A DNA stretch of 64,000 nt, from assembly GCA_030762175.1 (NCBI GenBank), contig JAUJEO010000021.1, positions 1,302,001 to 1,366,000 on the forward strand, read 5' to 3'. Below are positions 23,199-38,000 of the stretch, piece after piece. Origin of the DNA: Metallyticus violacea (Eukaryota; Arthropoda; Insecta; Mantodea; Metallyticidae). The notes below the pieces were generated by a model. That model was not told the DNA's origin, did no database searches, and worked only from the letters and a program-made list of their open reading frames with translations. The first letter of the stretch is position 1. Every line of letters begins with the position of its first letter. A program made the translations under genes and the position numbers.

Positions 23199-26100
23199 TA
23201 GTTTGATAGCCTCAGAAAAGCATATTATGCACAAAGAATCTCGAAAAGAAAAAAAATTTTTTTCGAAGTTAGGAAACTTCGTTAGAATCACTTTTTTTCC
23301 GTTCTTATTTGAGATAACTGGTTCTATTTCATTATACTAGTTTGATAGCCTCAGCAAAGCATATTATTCACAAAGAATCTCGAAAAGAAAAAAATTTTTT
23401 TTCGAAGTTTGGAAAGGTCGTTTGAATCACTTTTATTCCGTTCTTATTTGAGATAACTGGTTCTCTTTCACTATACTAGTTTGATAGCCTCAGTAAAGCA
23501 TATTATGCACAAAGAATCTCGAAAAGAAACAAGTTTTTTTTCGAAGTTTCGAAACTTCGTTTGACTCAGTTTTTTTCCGTTCTAATTTGACATAACTGGT
23601 TCTCTTTCATTATACTTGTTTGATAGCCTCAGTAAAGCATATTATATGCAAAGAATCTCGAAAAGAAAAAATTTTTTTTTCGAATTTTGGAAACTTCGTT
23701 AGAATCACTTTTTTTCCGTTCTTATTTTAGGTAACTGGTTCTCTTTCATTATACTAATTTGATAGCCTCAGTAAAGCATATTATGCGCAAAGAATCTTGA
23801 AAAGAAAAAAAATTTTTTTCGAAGTTTGGAAACGTCGTTAGAATCACTTTTTTTCCGTTCTTATTTGAGATAACTGGTTCTCTTTCATTATACTAGTTTG
23901 ATAGCCTCAGAAAAGCATATTATGCGCAAAGAATCTCGAAAAGAAAAAAGTTTTTTTTCGAAGTTTGGAAACTTCGTTTGAATAACTTTTTTTCCGTTCT
24001 TATTTGAGATAACTGGTTCTCTTTCATTATACTAGTTTGATAGCCTCAGAAAAGCATATTATGCGCAAAGAATCTCGAAAAGAAAAAAATTTTTTTTCGA
24101 AGTTTGGAAACTTCGTTAGAATCACTTTTTTTCCGTTCTTATTTGAAATAACTGGTTCTCTTTCATGATACTAGTTTGATAGCCTCAGAAAATCATATTA
24201 TGCGCAAAGAATCTCGAAAAGAAAAAAATTATTTTCGATGTTTGGAAACTTTGTTAGAATCACTTTTTTTCCGTTCTTATTTGAGATAACTGGTTCTCTT
24301 TCATTATACTAGTTTGATAGCCTCAGAAAAGCATATTATGCACAAAGAATCTCGAAAAGAAAAAAATTTTTTTTCGAAGTTTGGAAACTTCTTTAGAATC
24401 ACTTTTTTCCGTTTTTATTTGCGATAACTGGTTCTCTTTCATTATACTAGTTTGATAGCCTCAGAAAACCATATTATGCGCAAAGAATCTCGAAAAGAAA
24501 AAAATTTTTTTTCGAAGTTTGGAAACTTCTTTAGAATCATTATTTTTCCGTTCTTATTTGAGATTACTGGTTCTCTTTCATTATACTAATTAGATAGCCT
24601 CAGAAAAGCATATTACGCGCAAAGAATCTCGAAAATAAAAAAAATTCTTTAGAACTTTGGAAACTTCGTTAGAATCACTTTTTTTTCCGATCTTATTTGA
24701 GATAACTGGTTCTCTTTCATTATACTAGTTTGATAGCCTCATAAAAGCTTATTATGCGCAAAGAATCTCGAAAAGAAAAAAATTTTTTTTCGAAGTTTGG
24801 AAACTTCATTAGAATCACTTTTTTTCCGTTCTTATTTGAGATAACTGGTTCTCTTTCATTATACTAGTTTGATAGCCTCAGTAAAGCATATTATGCGCAA
24901 AGAATCTGGAAAAGAAAAAAAATTTTTTTCGAAATTTGGAAACCTCGTTAGAATCACTTTTTTTCCGTTCTTATTTGAGATAAATGGTTCTCTTTCATTA
25001 TACTAGTTTGATAACCTCAGAAAGCATATTATGCGCAAAGAATCTTGAAAAGAAAAAAAATTTTTTTCGAAATTTGGAAACTTCGTTAGAATCACTTTTT
25101 TTCCGTTCTTATTTGAGATAACTGGTTCTCTTTCATTATACTAGTTTGATAGCCTCAGAAAAGCATATTATGCGCAAAGAATCTCGAAAAGAAAAAAGTT
25201 TTTTTTCGAAGTTTGGAAACTTCGTTTGAATAACTTTTTTTCCGTTCTTATTTGAGATAACTGGTTCTCTTTCATTATACTAGTTTGATAGCCTCAGAAA
25301 AGCATATTATGCGCAAAGAATCTCGAAAAGAAAAAAATTTTTTTTCGAAGTTTGGAAACTTCGTTAGAATCACTTTTTTTCCGTTCTTATTTGAAATAAC
25401 TGGTTCTCTTTCATGATACTAGTTTGATAGCCTCAGAAAATCATATTATGCGCAAAGAATCTCGAAAAGAAAAAAATTATTTTCGATGTTTGGAAACTTT
25501 GTTAGAATCACTTTTTTTCCGTTCTTATTTGAGATAACTGGTTCTCTTTCATTATACTAGTTTGATAGCCTCAGAAAAGCATATTATGCACAAAGAATCT
25601 CGAAAAGAAAAAAATTTTTTTTCGAAGTTTGGAAACTTCTTTAGAATCACTTTTTTCCGTTTTTATTTGCGATAACTGGTTCTCTTTCATTATACTAGTT
25701 TGATAGCCTCAGAAAACCATATTATGCGCAAAGAATCTCGAAAAGAAAAAAATTTTTTTTCGAAGTTTGGAAACTTCTTTAGAATCACTATTTTTCCGTT
25801 CTTATTTGAGATTACTGGTTCTCTTTCATTATACTAATTAGATAGCCTCAGAAAAGCATATTACGCGCAAAGAATCTCGAAAATAAAAAAAATTTTTTAG
25901 AACTTTGGAAACTTCGTTAGAATCACTTTTTTTTCCGATCTTATTTGAGATAACTGGTTCTCTTTCATTATACTAGTTTGATAGCCTCATAAAAGCTTAT
26001 TATGCGCAAAGAATCTCGAAAAGAAAAAAATTTTTTTTCGAAGTTTGGAAACTTCATTAGAATCGCCTTTTTTTCCGTTCTTATTTGAGATAATTGGTTC

Positions 26101-26947
26101 TCTTTCATTATACTAGTTTGATAGCCTCAGTAATGCATATTATGCGCAAAGAATCTGGAAAAGAAAAAAAATTTTTTTCGAAGTTTGGAAACGTCGTTAG
26201 AATCACTTTTTTTCCGTTCTTATTTGAGATAACTGGTTCTCTTTCATTATACTAGTTTGATAGCCTCAGAAAAGCATATTATGCGCAAAGAATCTCGAAA
26301 AGAAAAAAGTTTTTTTTCGAAGTTTGGAAACTTCGTTTGAATAACTTTTTTTCCGTTCTTATTTGAGATAACTGGTTCTCTTTCATTATACTAGTTTGAT
26401 AGCCTCAGAAAAGCATATTATGTGCAAAGAATCTCGAAAAGAAAAAAATTTTTTTTCGAAGTTTGGAAACTTCATTAGAATCACTTTTTTTCCGTTCTTA
26501 TTTGAAATAACTGGTTCTCTTTCATGATACTAGTTTGATAGCCTCAGAAAATCATATTATGCGCAAAGAATCTCGAAAAGAAAAAAATTTTTTTTCGATG
26601 TTTGGAAACTTTGTTAGAATCACTTTTTTTCCGTTCTTATTTGAGATAACTGGTTCTCTTTCATTATACTAGTTTGATAGCCTCAGAAAGGCATATTATG
26701 CGCAAAGAATCTCGAAAAGAAAAAAGTTTTTTTTCGAAGTTTGGAAACTTCGTTTGAATAACTTTTTTTCCGTTCTTATTTGAGATAACTGGTTCTATTT
26801 CATTATACTAGTTTGATAGCCTCAGAAAAGCATATTATGCGCAAAGAATCTCGAAAAGAAAAAATTTTTTTTTCGAAGTTTGGAAACTTCGTTAGAATCA
26901 CTTTTTTTCCGTTCTTATTTGAGATTACTGGTTCTCTTTCATTATAG
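23199..26947 (+). repeat. A-HOR copy C, 27 monomers (3,749 bp), recombinant
   Basis: Order is slots 1-12, X, Y, then slots 6-18, giving 27 monomers. The first 14 monomers have the GAATCATTATTTTTCCG and AAAATTCTTTAGAAC variants also seen in the copy at 29449. The last 13 monomers match the canonical 18-monomer form. It therefore looks like an exchange between a 1-12-X-Y type unit and a canonical unit. Together with copy B it forms a 6,250-bp step that is partly repeated by the copies at 26948 and 29449. Confidence 0.9.
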
Positions 26948-29448
26948 TAGTTTGATAGCCTCAGAAAAGCATATTATGCACAAAGAATCTCGAAAAGAAA
27001 AAAAATTTTTTTCGAAGTTAGGAAACTTCGTTAGAATCACTTTTTTTCCGTTCTTATTTGAGATAACTGGTTCTATTTCATTATACTAGTTTGATAGCCT
27101 CAGCAAAGCATATTATTCACAAAGAATCTCGAAAAGAAAAAAATTTTTTTTCGAAGTTTGGAAAGGTCGTTTGAATCACTTTTATTCCGTTCTTATTTGA
27201 GATAACTGGTTCTCTTTCACTATACTAGTTTGATAGCCTCAGTAAAGCATATTATGCACAAAGAATCTCGAAAAGAAACAAGTTTTTTTTCGAAGTTTCG
27301 AAACTTCGTTTGACTCAGTTTTTTTCCGTTCTAATTTGACATAACTGGTTCTCTTTCATTATACTTGTTTGATAGCCTCAGTAAAGCATATTATATGCAA
27401 AGAATCTCGAAAAGAAAAAATTTTTTTTTCGAATTTTGGAAACTTCGTTAGAATCACTTTTTTTCCGTTCTTATTTTAGGTAACTGGTTCTCTTTCATTA
27501 TACTAATTTGATAGCCTCAGTAAAGCATATTATGCGCAAAGAATCTTGAAAAGAAAAAAAATTTTTTTCGAAGTTTGGAAACGTCGTTAGAATCACTTTT
27601 TTTCCGTTCTTATTTGAGATAACTGGTTCTCTTTCATTATACTAGTTTGATAGCCTCAGAAAAGCATATTATGCGCAAAGAATCTCGAAAAGAAAAAAGT
27701 TTTTTTTCGAAGTTTGGAAACTTCGTTTGAATAACTTTTTTTCCGTTCTTATTTGAGATAACTGGTTCTCTTTCATTATACTAGTTTGATAGCCTCAGAA
27801 AAGCATATTATGCGCAAAGAATCTCGAAAAGAAAAAAATTTTTTTTCGAAGTTTGGAAACTTCGTTAGAATCACTTTTTTTCCGTTCTTATTTGAAATAA
27901 CTGGTTCTCTTTCATGATACTAGTTTGATAGCCTCAGAAAATCATATTATGCGCAAAGAATCTCGAAAAGAAAAAAATTATTTTCGATGTTTGGAAACTT
28001 TGTTAGAATCACTTTTTTTCCGTTCTTATTTGAGATAACTGGTTCTCTTTCATTATACTAGTTTGATAGCCTCAGAAAAGCATATTATGCACAAAGAATC
28101 TCGAAAAGAAAAAAATTTTTTTTCGAAGTTTGGAAACTTCTTTAGAATCACTTTTTTCCGTTTTTATTTGCGATAACTGGTTCTCTTTCATTATACTAGT
28201 TTGATAGCCTCAGAAAACCATATTATGCGCAAAGAATCTCGAAAAGAAAAAAATTTTTTTTCGAAGTTTGGAAACTTCTTTAGAATCACTATTTTTCCGT
28301 TCTTATTTGAGATTACTGGTTCTCTTTCATTATACTAATTAGATAGCCTCAGAAAAGCATATTACGCGCAAAGAATCTCGAAAATAAAAAAAATTTTTTA
28401 GAACTTTGGAAACTTCGTTAGAATCACTTTTTTTTCCGATCTTATTTGAGATAACTGGTTCTCTTTCATTATACTAGTTTGATAGCCTCATAAAAGCTTA
28501 TTATGCGCAAAGAATCTCGAAAAGAAAAAAATTTTTTTTCGAAGTTTGGAAACTTCATTAGAATCGCCTTTTTTTCCGTTCTTATTTGAGATAATTGGTT
28601 CTCTTTCATTATACTAGTTTGATAGCCTCAGTAATGCATATTATGCGCAAAGAATCTGGAAAAGAAAAAAAATTTTTTTCGAAGTTTGGAAACGTCGTTA
28701 GAATCACTTTTTTTCCGTTCTTATTTGAGATAACTGGTTCTCTTTCATTATACTAGTTTGATAGCCTCAGAAAAGCATATTATGCGCAAAGAATCTCGAA
28801 AAGAAAAAAGTTTTTTTTCGAAGTTTGGAAACTTCGTTTGAATAACTTTTTTTCCGTTCTTATTTGAGATAACTGGTTCTCTTTCATTATACTAGTTTGA
28901 TAGCCTCAGAAAAGCATATTATGTGCAAAGAATCTCGAAAAGAAAAAAATTTTTTTTCGAAGTTTGGAAACTTCATTAGAATCACTTTTTTTCCGTTCTT
29001 ATTTGAAATAACTGGTTCTCTTTCATGATACTAGTTTGATAGCCTCAGAAAATCATATTATGCGCAAAGAATCTCGAAAAGAAAAAAATTTTTTTTCGAT
29101 GTTTGGAAACTTTGTTAGAATCACTTTTTTTCCGTTCTTATTTGAGATAACTGGTTCTCTTTCATTATACTAGTTTGATAGCCTCAGAAAGGCATATTAT
29201 GCGCAAAGAATCTCGAAAAGAAAAAAGTTTTTTTTCGAAGTTTGGAAACTTCGTTTGAATAACTTTTTTTCCGTTCTTATTTGAGATAACTGGTTCTATT
29301 TCATTATACTAGTTTGATAGCCTCAGAAAAGCATATTATGCGCAAAGAATCTCGAAAAGAAAAAATTTTTTTTTCGAAGTTTGGAAACTTCGTTAGAATC
29401 ACTTTTTTTCCGTTCTTATTTGAGATTACTGGTTCTCTTTCATTATAG
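26948..29448 (+). repeat. A-HOR copy D, 18 monomers (2,501 bp)
   Basis: Canonical 18-monomer copy, matching copies A and B in length and slot signatures. It follows the long copy C and precedes the long copy E. Copy B/copy C and copy D/copy E are thus paired at an offset of 6,250 bp. Confidence 0.93.
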
Positions 29449-32400
29449 TAGTTTGATAGCCTCAGAAAAGCATATTATGCACAAAGAATCTCGAAAAGAA
29501 AAAAAATTTTTTTCGAAGTTAGGAAACTTCGTTAGAATCACTTTTTTTCCGTTCTTATTTGAGATAACTGGTTCTATTTCATTATACTAGTTTGATAGCC
29601 TCAGCAAAGCATATTATTCACAAAGAATCTCGAAAAGAAAAAAATTTTTTTTCGAAGTTTGGAAAGGTCGTTTGAATCACTTTTATTCCGTTCTTATTTG
29701 AGATAACTGGTTCTCTTTCACTATACTAGTTTGATAGCCTCAGTAAAGCATATTATGCACAAAGAATCTCGAAAAGAAACAAGTTTTTTTTCGAAGTTTC
29801 GAAACTTCGTTTGACTCAGTTTTTTTCCGTTCTAATTTGACATAACTGGTTCTCTTTCATTATACTTGTTTGATAGCCTCAGTAAAGCATATTATATGCA
29901 AAGAATCTCGAAAAGAAAAAATTTTTTTTTCGAATTTTGGAAACTTCGTTAGAATCACTTTTTTTCCGTTCTTATTTTAGGTAACTGGTTCTCTTTCATT
30001 ATACTAATTTGATAGCCTCAGTAAAGCATATTATGCGCAAAGAATCTTGAAAAGAAAAAAAATTCTTTTCGAAGTTTGGAAACGTCGTTAGAATCACTTT
30101 TTTTCCGTTCTTATTTGAGATAACTGGTTCTCTTTCATTATACTAGTTTGATAGCCTCAGAAAAGCATATTATGCGCAAAGAATCTCGAAAAGAAAAAAG
30201 TTTTTTTTCGAAGTTTGGAAACTTCGTTTGAATAACTTTTTTTCCGTTCTTATTTGAGATAACTGGTTCTCTTTCATTATACTAGTTTGATAGCCTCAGA
30301 AAAGCATATTATGCGCAAAGAATCTCGAAAAGAAAAAAATTTTTTTTCGAAGTTTGGAAACTTCGTTAGAATCACTTTTTTTCCGTTCTTATTTGAAATA
30401 ACTGGTTCTCTTTCATGATACTAGTTTGATAGCCTCAGAAAATCATATTATGCGCAAAGAATCTCGAAAAGAAAAAAATTATTTTCGATGTTTGGAAACT
30501 TTGTTAGAATCACTTTTTTTCCGTTCTTATTTGAGATAACTGGTTCTCTTTCATTATACTAGTTTGATAGCCTCAGAAAAGCATATTATGCACAAAGAAT
30601 CTCGAAAAGAAAAAAATTTTTTTTCGAAGTTTGGAAACTTCTTTAGAATCACTTTTTTCCGTTTTTATTTGCGATAACTGGTTCTCTTTCATTATACTAG
30701 TTTGATAGCCTCAGAAAACCATATTATGCGCAAAGAATCTCGAAAAGAAAAAAATTTTTTTTCGAAGTTTGGAAACTTCTTTAGAATCATTATTTTTCCG
30801 TTCTTATTTGAGATTACTGGTTCTCTTTCATTATACTAATTAGATAGCCTCAGAAAAGCATATTACGCGCAAAGAATCTCGAAAATAAAAAAAATTCTTT
30901 AGAACTTTGGAAACTTCGTTAGAATCACTTTTTTTTCCGATCTTATTTGAGATAACTGGTTCTCTTTCATTATACTAGTTTGATAGCCTCATAAAAGCTT
31001 ATTATGCGCAAAGAATCTCGAAAAGAAAAAAATTTTTTTTCGAAGTTTGGAAACTTCATTAGAATCACTTTTTTTCCGTTCTTATTTGAGATAACTGGTT
31101 CTCTTTCATTATACTAGTTTGATAGCCTCAGTAAAGCATATTATGCGCAAAGAATCTGGAAAAGAAAAAAAATTTTTTTCGAAATTTGGAAACCTCGTTA
31201 GAATCACTTTTTTTCCGTTCTTATTTGAGATAAATGGTTCTCTTTCATTATACTAGTTTGATAACCTCAGAAAGCATATTATGCGCAAAGAATCTGGAAA
31301 AGAAAAAAAATTTTTTTCGAAATTTGGAAACTTCGTTAGAATCACTTTTTTTCCGTTCTTATTTGAGATAACTGGTTCTCTTTCATTATACTAGTTTGAT
31401 AGCCTCAGAAAAGCATATTATGCGCAAGGAATCTCGAAAAGAAAAAAATTTTTTTTCGAAGTTTGGAAACTTCAGTAGAATCACTTTTTTTCCGTTCTTA
31501 TTTGAAATAACTGGTTCTCTTTCATGATACTAGTTTGATAGCCTCAGAAAATCATATTATGCGCAAAGAATCTCGAAAAGAAAAAAATTTTTTTTCGATG
31601 TTTGGAAACTTTGTTAGAATCACTTTTTTTCCGTTCTTATTTGAGATAACTGGTTCTCTTTCATTATACTAGTTTGATAGCCTCAGAAAAGCATATTATG
31701 CACAAAGAATCTCGAAAAGAAAAAAAATTTTTTTCGAAGTTTGGAAACTTCTTTAGAATCACTTTTTTCCGTTTTTATTTGCGATAACTGGTTCTCTTTC
31801 ATTATACTAGTTTGATAGCCTCAGAAAACCATATTATGCGCAAAGAATCTCGAAAAGAAAAAATTTTTTTTTCGAAGTTTGGAAACTTCTTTAGAATCAC
31901 TATTTTTCCGTTCTTATTTGAGATTACTGGTTCTCTTTCATTATACTAATTAGATAGCCTCAGAAAAGCATATTACGCGCAAAGAATCTCGAAAATAAAA
32001 AAAATTTTTTAGAACTTTGGAAACTTCGTTAGAATCACTTTTTTTTCCGATCTTATTTGAGATAACTGGTTGTCTTTCATTATACTAGTTTGATAGCCTC
32101 ATAAAAGCTTATTATGCGCAAAGAATCTCGAAAAGAAAAAAATTTTTTTTCGAAGTTTGGAAACTTCATTAGAATCGCCTTTTTTTCCGTTCTTATTTGA
32201 GATAATTGGTTCTCTTTCATTATACTAGTTTGATAGCCTCAGTAATGCATATTATGCGCAAAGAATCTGGAAAAGAAAAAAAATTTTTTTCGAAGTTTGG
32301 AAACGTCGTTAGAATCACTTTTTTTCCGTTCTTATTTGAGATAACTGGTTCTCTTTCATTATACTAGTTTGATAGCCTCAGAAAAGCATATTATGCGCAA

Positions 32401-33059
32401 AGAATCTCGAAAAGAAAAAAGTTTTTTTTCGAAGTTTGGAAACTTCGTTTGAATAACTTTTTTTCCGTTCTTATTTGAGATAACTGGTTCTCTTTCATTA
32501 TACTAGTTTGATAGCCTCAGAAAAGCATATTATGCGCAAAGAATCTCGAAAAGAAAAAAATTTTTTTTCGAAGTTTGGAAACTTCGTTAGAATCACTTTT
32601 TTTCCGTTCTTATTTGAAATAACTGGTTCTCTTTCATGATACTAGTTTGATAGCCTCAGAAAATCATATTATGCGCAAAGAATCTCGAAAAGAAAAAAAT
32701 TTTTTTTCGATGTTTGGAAACTTTGTTAGAATCACTTTTTTTCCGTTCTTATTTGAGATAACTGGTTCTCTTTCATTATACTAGTTTGATAGCCTCAGAA
32801 TGGCATATTATGCGCAAAGAATCTCGAAAAGAAAAAAGTTTTTTTTCGAAGTTTGGAAACTTCGTTTGAATAACTTTTTTTCCGTTCTTATTTGAGATAA
32901 CTGGTTCTATTTCATTATACTAGTTTGATAGCCTCAGAAAAGCATATTATGCGCAAAGAATCTCGAAAAGAAAAAAATTTTTTTTCGAAGTTTGGAAACT
33001 TCGTTAGAATCACTTTTTTTCCGTTCTTATTTGAGATTACTGGTTCTCTTTCATTATAG
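29449..33059 (+). repeat. A-HOR copy E, 26 monomers (3,611 bp), recombinant
   Basis: Order is slots 1-12, X, Y, a slot-7 variant with GCAAGGAATCTCG and CTTCAGTAG, then 8-18. The first 14 monomers match copy C at offset 6,250. The remainder matches the copy at window start at offset 29864. A private AAAATTCTTTTCG change is in monomer 5 (about 30063). Monomer 17 has AATGGCAT, as at 2918, where copies A-D have AAAGGCAT. Confidence 0.9.
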
Positions 33060-35004
33060 TAGTTTGATAGCCTCAGAAAAGCATATTATGCACAAAGAAT
33101 CTCGAAAAGAAAAAAAATTTTTTTCGAAGTTAGGAAACTTCGTTAGAATCACTTTTTTTCCGTTCTTATTTGAGATAACTGGTTCTCTTTCATTATACTA
33201 GTTTGATAGCCTCAGCAAAGCATATTATTCACAAAGAATCTCGAAAAGAAAAAAATTTTTTTTCGAAGTTTGGAAAGGTCGTTTGAATCACTTTTATTCC
33301 GTTCTTATTTGAGATAACTGGTTCTCTTTCACTATACTAGTTTGATAGCCTCAGTAAAGCATATTATGCACAAAGAATCTCGAAAAGAAAAAAGTTTTTT
33401 TTCGAAGTTTCGAAACTTCGTTTGACTCAGTTTTTCTCCGTTCTAATTTGACATAACTGGTTCTCTTTCATTATACTTGTTTGATAGCCTCAGTAAAGCA
33501 TATTATATGCAAAGAATCTCGAAAAGAAAAAATTTTTTTTTCGAATTTTGGAAACTTCGTTAGAATCACTTTTTTTCCGTTCTTATTTTAGGTAACTGGT
33601 TCTCTTTCATTATACTAATTTGATAGCCTCAGTAAAGCATATTATGCGCAAAGAATCTTGAAAAGAAAAAAAATTTTTTTCGAAGTTTGGAAACGTCGTT
33701 AGAATCACTTTTTTTCCGTTCTTATTTGAGATAACTGGTTCTCTTTCATTATACTAGTTTGATAGCCTCAGAAAAGCATATTATGCGCAAAGAATCTCGA
33801 AAAGAAAAAAGTTTTTTTTCGAAGTTTGGAAACTTCGTTTGAATAACTTTTTTTCCGTTCTTATTTGAGATAACTGGTTCTCTTTCATTATACTAGTTTG
33901 ATAGCCTCAGAAAAGCATATTATGCGCAAAGAATCTGGAAAAGAAAAAAATTTTTTTTCGAAGTTTGGAAACTTCGTTAGAATCACTTTTTTTCCGTTCT
34001 TATTTGAAATAACTGGTTCTCTTTCATGATACTAGTTTGATAGCCTCAGAAAATCATATTATGCGCAAAGAATCTCGAAAAGAAAAAATTTTTTTTTCGA
34101 TGTTTGGAAACTTTGTTAGAATCACTTTTTTTCCGTTCTTATTTGAGATAACTGGTTCTCTTTCATTATACTAGTTTGATAGCCTCAGAAAAGCATATTA
34201 TGCACAAAGAATCTCGAAAAGAAAAAAAATTTTTTTCGAAGTTTGGAAACTTCTTTAGAATCACTTTTTTCCGTTTTTATTTGCGATAACTGGTTCTCTT
34301 TCATTATACTAGTTTGATAGCCTCAGAAAACCATATTATGCGCAAAGAATCTCGAAAAGAAAAAAATTTTTTTTCGAAGTTTGGAAACTTCTTTAGAATC
34401 ATTATTTTTCCGTTCTTATTTGAGATTACTGGTTCTCTTTCATTATACTAATTAGATAGCCTCAGAAAAGCATATTACGCGCAAAGAATCTCGAAAATAA
34501 AAAAAATTTTTTAGAACTTTGGAAACTTCGTTAGAATCACTTTTTTTTCCGATCTTATTTGAGATAACTGGTTCTCTTTCATTATACTAGTTTGATAGCC
34601 TCATAAAAGCTTATTATGCGCAAAGAATCTCGAAAAGAAAAAAATTTTTTTTCGAAGTTTGGAAACTTCATTAGAATCACTTTTTTTCCGTTCTTATTTG
34701 AGATAACTGGTTCTCTTTCATTATACTAGTTTGATAGCCTCAGTAAAGCATATTATGCACAAAGAATCTGGAAAAGAAAAAAAATTTTTTTCGAAATTTG
34801 GAAACCTCGTTAGAATCACTTTTTTTCCGTTCTTATTTGAGATAAATGGTTCTCTTTCATTATACTAGTTTGATAACCTCAGAAAGCATATTATGCGCAA
34901 AGAATCTCGAAAAGAAAAAAGTTTTTTTTCGAAGTTTGGAAACTTCGTTTGAATCACTTTTTTTTCCGTTCTTATTTGAGATAACTGGTTCTCCTTCATT
35001 ATAC
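33060..35004 (+). repeat. A-HOR copy F, first 14 monomers
   Basis: Slots 1-12, X and Y, as at 3196-5140. Monomer 3 lacks the AGAAACAAG change found in copies A-E (it reads AGAAAAAAG), so it belongs with the flank haplotype. Small differences from 3196-5140 include TTTTTCTCCG in monomer 3 and GCACAAAG in X. The HOR order stops at 35004. Confidence 0.88.
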
Positions 35005-38000
35005 TAGTTTAATAGCCTCAGTAAAGCATATTATGCGCAAAGAATCTCGAAAAGAAGGAAAAATTTTTTCGAAGTTTGGAAACTTCGTTAGAATCACTTT
35101 TTTGCGTTTTTATTTGAGATAACTGGTTCTGTTTCATTATACTAGTTTGATAGCCTCAGCAAAGCATATTATGCCCAAAGAATCTCGAAAAGAAAAAAAA
35201 TTTTTTTCGAAGTTTGGAAACTTCGTTAGAATCACTTTTTATCCGTTCTTATTTGAGATAACTGGTTTTCTTTCATTATACTAGTTTGATAGCCTCAGAA
35301 AAGCATATTATGCGCAAAGAATCTCGAAAAGAAAAAAGTTTTTTTTCGAAGTTTGGAAACTTCGTTTGAATCACTTTTTTTCCGTTCTTATTTGAGATAA
35401 CTGGTTCTCCTTCATTATACTAGTTTGATAGCCTCAGTAAAGCATGTTATCCGCAAAGAATCTCGAAAAGAAAAAAAAATTTTTTCGAAGTTTGGAAACT
35501 TCATTAGAATCACTTTTTTGCGTTTTTATTTGAGATAACTGGTTCTCTTTCATTATACTAGTTTGATAGCCTCAGCAAAGCATATTATGCGCAAAGAATC
35601 TCGAAAAGAAAAAAAATTTTTTTCGAAGTTTGGAAACTTCGTTAGAATCACTTTTTATCCGTTCTTATTTGAGATAACTGGTTCTCTTTCATTATACTAG
35701 TTTGATAGCCTCAGCAAAGCATATTATGCACAAAGAATTTCGAAAAGAAAAAATAATTTTTTCGAAGTTTGGAAACTTCGTTAGAATCATATATTTTTCC
35801 GTTCTTATTTGAAATAACTGAATCTCTTTCATTATACTAGTTTGATAACCTCAGAAAAGCATATTATGCGAAAAGAATCTCGAAAAGAAAAAAGTTTTTT
35901 TTCGAAGTTTGGAAACTTCGTTTGAATATCTTTTTTTCCGTTCTTATTTGAGATAACTGGTTCTCTTTCATTATACTAGTTTGATAGCCTAGTAAAGCAT
36001 ATTATGCACAAAGAATCTCGAAAAGAAAAAACATTTTTTTCGAAGTTTGGAAACTTCGTTAGAATCACTTTTTTTCCGTTCTTATTTGAGATAACTGGTT
36101 CTCTTTCATTATACTAGTTTGATAGCCTCAGTAAAGCATATTATGCACAAAATATCTCGAAAAGAAAAAAAATGTTTTTCGAAGTTTGGAAACTTCATTA
36201 GAATCACTTTTTTTCCTTTCTTATTTGAGATAACTGGTTCTCTTTCATTATACTAGTTTGATAGCCTCAGTAAAGCATATTATGCGCAAGGAATCTGGAA
36301 AAGAAAAAAAATTTTTTCGAAGTTTGGAAACTTCGTTAGAATCACTTTTTTTCCGTTCTTATTTGAGATAACTGGTTCTCTTTCATTATACTAGTTTGAT
36401 AGCCTCAGAAAAGCATATTATGCGCAAAGAATCTCGAAAAGAAAAAAGTTTTTTTTCCAAGTTTGGAAACTTCGTTTGAATAACTTTTTTTCCGTTCTTA
36501 TTTGAGATAACTGGTTCTCTTTCATTATACTAGTTTGATAGCCTCAGAAAAGCATATTATGCACAAAGAATCTCGAAAAGAAAAAAAATTTTTTTCGAAG
36601 TTAGGAAACTTCGTTAGAATCACTTTTTTTCCGCTCTTATTTGAGATAACTGGTTCTCTTTCATTATACTAGTTTGATAGCCTCAGTAAAGCATATCATG
36701 CACAAAGAATCTCGAAAAGAAAAAAAAATTTTTTCGAAGTTTGGAAACTTCATTAGAATCACTTTTTTTCCGTTCTTATTTGAGATAACTGGTTCTCTTT
36801 CATTATACTAGTTTGATAGCCTCAGTAAAGCATATTATGCGCAAAGAATCTGGAAAAGAAAAAAAATTTTTTTCGAAGTGTGGAAACTTCGTTAGAATCA
36901 CTTTTTTTCCGTTCTTATTTGAGATAACTGGTTCTCTTTCATTATACTAGTTTGATAGCCTCAGAAAAGCATATTATGCGCAAAGAATCTCGAAAAGAAA
37001 AAAGTTTTTTTTCGAAGTTTGGAAACTTCGTTTGAATAACTTTTTTTCCGTTCTTATTTGAGATAACTGGTTCTCTTTCATTATACTAATTTTATAGCCT
37101 CAGTAAAGCATATTATGCGCAAAGAATCTCGAAAAGAAAAAAGTTTTTTTTCGAAGTTTGGAAACTTCGTTTGAATAACTTTTTTTCCGTTCTTATTTGA
37201 GATAACTGGTTCTCTTTCATTATACTAGTTTGATAGCCTCAGAAAAGCATATTATGCGCAAAGAATCTCGAAAAGAAAAATTTTTTTTTTCGAAGTTTGG
37301 AAACTTCGTTAGAATCACTTTTTATCCGTTCTTATTTGAGATAACTGGTTCTCTTTCATTATACTAGTTTGATAGCCTCAGAAAAGCATATTATGCGCAA
37401 AGAATCTCGAAAAGAAAAAAAATTTTTTTCGAAGTTTGGAAACTTCGTTAGAATCATTTTTTTTTTCCGTTCTTATTTGAAATAACTGAATCTCTTTCAT
37501 TATACTAGTTTGATAGCCTCAGAAAATCATATTATGCGCAAAGAATCTCGAAAAGAAAAAAATTTTTTTTCGATGTTTGGAAACTTTGTTAGAATCACTT
37601 TTTTTCCGTTCTTATTTGAGATAAATGGTTCTCTTTCATTATACTAGTTTGATAGCCTCAGAAAAGCATATTATGCACAAAGAATCTCGAAATGAAAAAA
37701 ATTTTTTTTCGAAGTTTGAAAAGTTCGTTAGAATCACTTTTTTTCCGTTCTTTTTTGAGATAACTGGTGTTCTTTCATTATACTAGTTTGATAGCCTCAG
37801 AAAAGCATATTATGCGCAAAGAATCTCGAAAAGAAAAAAATTTTTTTTCGAAGTTTGGAAACTTCGTTTGATTCACTTTTTTTCCGTTCTTATTTGAGAT
37901 ATTTGGTTCTCTTTCATTGTACTAGTTTTATAGCCTCAGTAAAGCATATTATGCACAAAATATCTCGAAAAGAAAAAAAATGTTTTTCGAAGTTTGGAAA

